Of a stretch of DNA of 64,000 nucleotides, positions 57,009-64,000 are shown piece by piece; position 1 is the first letter of the stretch, and every line of letters begins with the position of its first letter. A model generated the notes under the pieces. It worked only from the letters and a program-made list of their open reading frames with translations. It had not been told where the DNA came from and made no database searches. A program made the translations under genes and the position numbers. Source of the stretch: Drosophila pseudoobscura (lineage: Eukaryota; Arthropoda; Insecta; Diptera; Drosophilidae); the NCBI RefSeq assembly GCF_009870125.1, contig NC_046683.1, positions 54,141,869-54,205,868 on the forward strand, in the 5' to 3' direction.

Positions 57009-60000
57009 GTAAGCTGCTCTCAAACGGGGAGAAGGGGACATTTGGGAAATTTTGTGTTTACATTCGGGAATTACATGCATACATATGCACACACGGATTC
57101 TATGCAGGCTGTGAGAAGTCTGTGTAGTAATGTCAGCTAATCAAGAAGGATGTGGCAAGAAGGAATATTCGAAAGAACAATTTGTTTAGATCGAGCTCTC
57201 TCTGCAAAGCCTTTTGCGCAATTGAAGTGATCTTTTATTGCCGAAAGTCCCTGCCGGGAATACAATAGACGGCGGCATTGGAATTTTTAATGATCTTGCA
57301 TGTGTGGGTCGGGGGAAATTTGCTGGAGACTGGTGAGGAAAGCAGTCTTTCCTTATTTCATGGGGGGACATTTTTTGTTGCTGCATTAGAATATTTGTGT
57401 GTGCGTTTTCATGGGGGGAGGCTATGGAAGTCCGGTTGGTGATGAAAACACATAAGTATACTTGTGTATACATATGTATATAACAGCCATCATGCATATA
57501 ACGGTTCGGGCGAAGGAACAGTGTGAAGAGAGCCGTTATATGTTGTTAAACTCGTGGTCTCGTCAGCTTTTGTCACATGTCATATGCGGCTTCTCTTCGC
57601 TTCTCCTCTGTCATTCGGCCTCCCTTTTCCCCACATGTTCTTTGGCTTATCTCAACCCTTGTTGTTTTTTTCTGTGTTATATAGCCGGTTCTGCGGCTTT
57701 TGTATAACTTCCGCTACTATTATTATTATTTTTTATTTGTTCACTGAAAAAAAGTGTAATTAAACAGAGGCGGACAGCAGACGGAGGACAGAGGAGCAGA
57801 CAAAGAGTATGGCACAAATAACCCTCTGCAATAGCAACTGCAGCAGCGGCGGCAGCGGCAGCGGCAACAGCCTCTCATGGGAGTCGACTCTCGAAAACCG
57901 GTTACAAATCATTAAACTAAAGATTCTAAAGCATGGCATACCCTATACAAGTACCTATGCAGCTCCCCCACTCTATCTCCCTCCCTCCATATGTTGCATG
58001 CCTCACTGCACAGGCTGCCGTGTTGCAAGTGCAACTTGTTGCTGTCTGTTGCCGCTGCCGCTGCCACCGCTGCCACTGCTGCACTTTCATTAAAAAGAGG
58101 ATAAGCAAACTTCACACACATGTATGAATAGAGGAAAAGAGTATACAGAGGGTCTCTAGATATTCCGAATAGATGAAAAATATCATTACCAAGAGCTTTA
58201 CGAATGAATATCTGTATGTGTAAGACATTGAATCATTTTAATCACCATTTGAATCATTTCCTTTCGTATTGAGTGCTCCACCACAAGATTGTTGCAATGA
58301 ATCATAGCTCTATTTGTGGCTCATTTATCTGCTGTCCCTTGATATATATTACACAGTTTTAACCACAGTCTAGTCTGAGAATCTAGGAATCTAGGAAAAT
58401 AATTATAGAGCATCCTTGTGTCGCTCTGGCATCTGCTTTTTGTACTCTTTCTCGTTTTTCCTGTTTCGCTCGCACCCAAACAAACATCAATTTGTCTAAT
58501 ATTCAAAATCGAAAGAAGAAACGAGAATCGCGAAAGAGGGAATGGAACGGAACGGAACGGAACCCGTTTATTGGCATCCTTGTGACACACTGACATCTTT
58601 TGCGGTTCTTTTGCTCTCTCCCTGTCGCCCTGTCTCCCCGTCTCCCTGTCTCCCCGTCTCTCTAGCTCTCACTTTAGTTAATTAATTTTGCTTTCTGTTG
58701 GCTCCCCTCCCCCCTTTCCCTTTCCCCTTCCCCTTCACTCTCCCCGTCATTTGCATTGATTTGCAAATTTTTTTATTGGCCCATTCCGAGTCGATTCGAT
58801 TCGATTCGAGCCTGACGTAATTTGTTCAACTTTGTTATTTACCTGACAAGCGTGAGAGAGAGAGGGGGAGAGGGAGAGAGAGAGGGAGCAATAACTAACT
58901 AATCAGCGACGGCCTTTTGGTTGGACTTTAATTTATTAAGTGAGCGCGCGGGTGAATGAGAGGGAGATTTATTGGTCAAGGACTTTTTCTCTCTCTCTCT
59001 CCCTCGCCCTCTGTATCCGTTTGGTTTTGGGAATTTTTTTGTGGTCGGGTCGCGGTCCATCTGTCGGGGAAAATACTTGACATTTTGTTTGAAACTCAAT
59101 GCCTTTCTTGCTGGGAAATTTGACATTGAGGAAGTCAGGGGGGGGGGGGGCACCCCTGTCTCCTCGACTCTATAAACACAGCTGTTCAATTTGTGTGCAC
59201 AACGCGAGGCGGCCAGCAGCTGGCGCACCAGAAACCCAGTCACTCAAACCAGACCTGACCAGAACCAACCAGACAGACCCCAGTGGGGAGACCCTTGAGT
59301 CTGTCTGGCTTAATACCCTTTCCGACCCTGCAGGGTACGATGACTGCCGGCGGAATGCCATATCCGAACGAGCATTTAGGCAAACAAAAGCAAAGACGCT
59401 TCAATTTGAAAGGGCATTCAATGCCCGACTTGTCTTCAGATTGCGTTTGCTTATTAACCCGTTATGTGGCCCGTCTTCGCTCCTCCCGCCTTAACCCCAG
59501 GGCTTTGGTGCAGCAAACTTGTTAATTGCGCACTTTGCATTCTAGTGCAAGTTCTTGCCCGTTTAACGGTACCCATTTCGAGAGAGATGAAGATGATGGA
59601 AACTGACTCAAAAGTCAGTTAACTAATTCAATTAGTGCCGTGCGAATTGGCCTGGCCAAATGCAAAGCAGAGTACGACAGAGAACAGGAGTGGAGATGGA
59701 GATGGCGATGGAGGAATACTCTGGACACAAAAGACTTTTGTCAGTCTCCTCTCTCTGTCTCTGACTCTCCATTGTACAATCTTGAGAGATGATGATGATG
59801 ATGATTGCCCCTCAGGGTAATAGAGGGTGAATTCTGAACGCAACAGGAATTCATATCGCATACAAATTTGAACAATTCTTGGAATCGTACTCTAAAGAAT
59901 ACATTTTGATTAGATAAGGCTCCCTATCTCCTTCGCCCCCATAGGCTATTGTTGGGGGAATACTCTATTCTATGATCTTTGTTTTGTTAAGAATACTCGT

Positions 60001-62498
60001 AGGGATGGCATTGCTGGATGGTTGGTGGATGATAGAAATAATTAATGTCAAATGGAAAGGGATTGTGTGACTGTTATAGCCAATAACTAAATAGAACTCA
60101 CAGAGTATCACCGAGAGGATGCCTCCTGGGTTATGTTTCCATCAAATCACTCGGCTATCAAAATTCAGCATCAACTCTGTTGACCTTCTTCCAAACTTTT
60201 GTCTCCTCCTCCTCCTCCTCCTCCTCTCTCGAGATGGCCTCTAATTTAGCCATATCAAATTTCTATGCGAATTAGCCCCGCCAGCCCCTCGCAAAACAAC
60301 AACAAAAATGGACTTGTTCTGGTGGTCTCGGGGCCCGGCTCGGCCTGGTTGTTGGCCTGCCTCGAAAGCTACTACCGGGGGGGCTGCTGCCGAAAAGAGT
60401 ACAAGTTTTGAACCAGTTTCCATTTCGGTATTGTTTCATCTCTGTCGCTCCCTCTCGTTCTGTTTGCCGTCTCTCGGTGTTCTCCATGTCTTTTTTATCT
60501 ATTCTGTTTATACCCTGTAACCAAAAGAGTGCCAAGGTATATGGAGTTTCACCTCAAACAGGATTTCTCTCATCAAGGAATGCAAAAGTGGCAGATATTT
60601 CAGATCTTTCTATCTGATGGGTATCATATAGTCGTGTCTTGTTTTTTTGCAGCGCCCGAAAATTGCCCAACAGCCGCCAGAACAACAATTGACAAAAAAA
60701 GTTTTCTAGTTTGAAATTTTTGCGTGCGGGGCTTAAAAGTCCCACGCCCACGCCTCTGAAACTCGAGCCCCGTACCACGCCCACGCCTCTGCCACGCCCT
60801 TAAACAGACTTGACAAACAATTGTGCTTTTGTTTACTAATTTGTGTGGCTGTAACTTGGCTTTGTTTTGCTTTTTGTTTGACTTTTGTTTTATTGACTTT
60901 CTTTGGCTTGGTTTAGTTTTTTGGCTTCTTCTCCGTTTCCTTTCCTTTCCTCTCGTTTGTTTTGTTTTTGTTTTTTTTTTTTGGGTTTTTTTAGGTCTTT
61001 GGGGGTTTGTTGGTTTTTTTTTTTTTGGCGAGTTGAAAGTTCATTTGCCGTTTTAATTGCCGGCTAATAGCTCGAAAGCTCCCAAAAGTTGTTCGTTTTT
61101 CGTTTTTTTGTTGTTTTTTGTTTTTATTGCCTTCCCGTTTCTGTTTGATTCTTGTTTTCTTTTTTATGCCACAGGGGGTTCAAAAGGGTAGAGAGATCTC
61201 ACCTGGTAATTCGTTAAAATAATGACATTTGGGATGGTCTTTCCATCACTACCCCGAATACCGAAAATTGCAGGTGAAAGTGTCCATCAAGTCATAGAAC
61301 ACCTTTTTGGTGGCTTCCCCCCCACCCTCAGGCAACATCTTCGTACTGGACAGTCTTTGGTTGAAGTTCCATCAAAAAATCACCTAGAAATAATACCCCT
61401 AGTTGGGTTTTATTGCTCGTTATTTCCATGCTTAGAAATAGTTCCAGTAAAATAGATTCTTTCAGTGGTTAATTGTGGCAATATTATGATAGATATGTGA
61501 TTCGATATTTGCATTGCATATTATCATAATATCGCTTATATGCGAATCACAATTTCATCAAGAATCGTATACAGTTTTTCTCTAATTAACACTTTCTCTT
61601 CTTTGAGCTTTGATTTCGATTTCGATTAGTAATTCGCGCCGGGCTAAGTCCAAGAATCTATCTATCTATCTATCTATCTTTGTATCTTTAACTGCCGGAT
61701 ACAATTTCATCTTCTGTAACCTCAATCCCCGGCGAGAGTAAACCTCTCTTTGCCTGTCGCTGGCTCAGCGGCAATTAGACGGCAGCACTGGGGGCCCGCC
61801 TGCTGCCATCTTGAGAGCAATTTCCTTGTTTTGAGCCACGGCATAACTTTTCCATAACTTTTCATTCATTTCTGCCCGACCTCTGAGAGGAGGAGGCCAT
61901 AGAACTGAAAGCCGGCTTTACTCCACTCCACTCCACTCCACTCCAGTCCTCTTTTCCTTTCTTTTCTTTTCTGTTCTGCCCCCTCCCCCCTACCCTCTTC
62001 TTGTTGGTACACCCCTTTAAACCCCATTAATTAAACTTCTGGTCTTTTGTTCCAGCCCCCCCCCCCCCTCTCCTCTGCACTCCTCTTGGGCCGCTTCTTG
62101 TTGTTTCTCTATCGTTTTTCTACTGTTTTTTTTTTCTTTTTGTCTTTGGGGCTTATTATTGTTGCTATTTATTATTGCGGCGGCCATAATGTTTGTTGTT
62201 TTTGGCCCAAACGGGGGTCTCTCAAACAGTTGATGACCCCGTCGCCACGCCACGCCACACCATGCCACACACCATGCCACGCAATTTCTGCTGTGCCCCC
62301 TCCTCGTGCGCGAGGCATATTTCACGCTTTTTCTACACTCTTTTTTTTCACCGACTTTTGTTATATTTGTTACTCATTTTTTTTTTTTGCTGATTTGTGC
62401 GATAGTTTAAAAAAAAAAAACCAAAAACAGAACACAAAATGTCAACGCAGTCGTCGGCAGATAAAGAGCCAGAATTGAATAGAGAGAAGGAATTCCTT

Positions 62499-62538
<40 letters not shown>

Positions 62539-63518
62539 TACATATGTATTTGTATTTGTATTTGGTATATGTTATTTTGTTGCCACTTTGCTTCGTGATT
62601 ATTTAACGGCATGTGGCATGCTAAAACAAAGGCTTGTCTGCCATTCAGGCAGTTCCAGCAGTCATATGTATGTTCCTCGAGATATGATTAGCCAGCCCCC
62701 TAGCCACCCCCTCCTGCCCACCTTCCCAAACAAATTATAAAATGAAACGTCGTTCGAATGGCATTCGTATGGCGCATATTTTGTAACCATTTTCTTGTGG
62801 TCACGGGATTTTAGTTGAATGATATTTCATATCGCAAATGACCAGGCCGCTATCAGGGTAATGGCCCGCGAGCCACAAGACTCTGTAGACTTTCCAGAGA
62901 ATATCATTATTAATAGCAGAGAATAGATCTATATAAGCAAATAGCAGATTAGATACTTAATAAATGACAAATTAATAGAAATATATCAGATTTGATGGTT
63001 TTTAGAGTTTTATTTACGAGATGGATTCCATCTTGGGGATATAGAAGAAGAATACTTCAAAATACTTCCATCGATTGTTTGTGCCACACCTAGGGATTAC
63101 AGATGCTACCAGAAACCGCATACAATATGTTGGATCCATCATCCCCCAGCATTTATCCGAAAATATCCCCAAAAAAAACAAATAGAGAAAGATGGACCCA
63201 AAGTGGTATATCTATAAAGCGCATACGATCGGATTTTTGGGACTACGACTATATATAGACGTTGTCATAATATGGCTCTATCTCTCTTTGGCTTCGAAGC
63301 CAACAAAAGCAATAACAAAGGCAACAGCCAACGGGCAACAGGCAACAGAAACAACAATTCAAATTCAACTTGTTTTTTCATTAGATCATTTATCGAGGCG
63401 AAATGTCAGTCAATGAGGGGGGGCACGCGGCCTCCACACGGCCCACCCCGCGGGCCCAACCTGCCGCTGCCGCTGCCGCTGCTTGTGTGTGCGATAATTA
63501 ACTGAAATAGACCCGTGA

Positions 63519-63549
<31 letters not shown>

Positions 63550-64000
63550 ATACAAGAATTATACATAGATATATGTACACACTCGTGCGTTGGTACTCAA
63601 CAGTGCGTATCGCAATTGTAGTGTCGCTGCAAATCAATATCGCAGCTACATTCGTTGACATGTGACTGGCTTTTTGTTCCCCCGTTTAATCAGCTGATTT
63701 TTCAGTCTTCCCAACAGTACAATATTCCTCGAAGGAAGGGCATCCTACTAAAAATATAAAAAAAATATTTTATACTCACATACAAGAACCACTTTTGTGG
63801 TAGGATAACCCCTATCAGTAGTACGGCAGCCCCATTACAACCCACATATATCCCTAGCTTAGATTATTAAACCGTTAGTGTGGCCGTTCGTGCATTCTCC
63901 AGGAAAATACCGAAGATACGGCCACATGAAGAGTATGTAGATCGAAGCTCATTCATTCTAAAGGAGCATAAAGACGTACTCGAAAAGTAAACCATCCACG
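57009..64000. other. Gene-free region rich in simple repeats
   Basis: Simple repeats: CTCC-type runs near 60206-60226, T-rich tracts near 60960-61030, (TATC)n at 61657-61678, (CA)n at 62502-62535 and (GCCA)n at 63521-63549. Poly(G) lies near 59140-59150. CCACGCCC motifs cluster at 60740-60800. Open frames such as 57809-58093 start with a Ser/Gly-rich stretch and lead into cysteine- and proline-rich simple sequence. No gene is supported; it may be intronic. Confidence 0.5.
62502..62535. repeat. (CA)n microsatellite
   Basis: Seventeen CA units without interruption. Confidence 0.95.

Noticed and set aside
57809-58093. 94-codon frame beginning with a Ser/Gly run
   Set aside because: The second half is CTG/CCG simple-sequence translation; no support for expression.
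60823-61056. 77-codon Phe/Leu-rich frame
   Set aside because: A product of a T-rich tract, not a membrane protein.

Overview
The window is eukaryotic and almost certainly from a Drosophila. It has many short (50-70 nt) GT-AG introns, abundant microsatellites, core promoters with TATA/TCAGT initiators and a GGTCACACTG promoter motif, and clear counterparts of D. melanogaster genes that I recall mapping near 75C-D on 3L (allatostatin C receptor, non-stop, bora and a prolyl 4-hydroxylase alpha cluster). The repeats and divergence fit a species outside the melanogaster subgroup, for example the obscura group (inference).

Layout. 1-4.8 kb is noncoding, with an exact 35-bp tandem array. 4.9-6.4 kb holds an intronless allatostatin C/somatostatin-type GPCR on the + strand. 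6.4-20.3 kb is a gene-poor stretch with microsatellites and two degenerate repeat-like segments. 20.45-21.77 kb is a single-exon gene with one C2H2 finger and a textbook TATA+Inr promoter. 21.8-26.6 kb is intergenic.

26.6-41.8 kb is the centrepiece: seven tandem genes for prolyl 4-hydroxylase alpha-like proteins, two on the minus strand (A, B) and five on the plus strand (C-G). I resolved all of them exon by exon with phase-consistent introns. A and B have lost the iron-binding H-x-D motif. D-G carry Arg in place of the 2-oxoglutarate-binding Lys. Only C keeps the full canonical set. F is a mosaic whose 5' two thirds nearly equal E (introns included) while its last third resembles D. E and F share an intron that no other member has. 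A broken duplicate of the 5' end of A lies between A and B.

41.8-47.8 kb is a mixed region: a small three-exon minus-strand gene (107 aa), a zinc-knuckle-like exon pair, a repeat related to the one near 14.1 kb, and an F-box gene interrupted by in-frame stops. 47.8 kb has a tRNA-Pro(CGG). 48.5-51.0 kb is non-stop (SAGA H2B deubiquitinase, minus strand), divergent from bora (52.0-53.75 kb, plus strand) across a housekeeping-type promoter. 53.8-64 kb has no supported coding gene; it may hold the leader exon and first intron of a gene lying beyond the window.

How they work together: apart from the hydroxylase array, the genes look like independent neighbours rather than a pathway. The array looks like a birth-and-death family in which catalytic residues, introns and whole segments are being lost, gained and exchanged.
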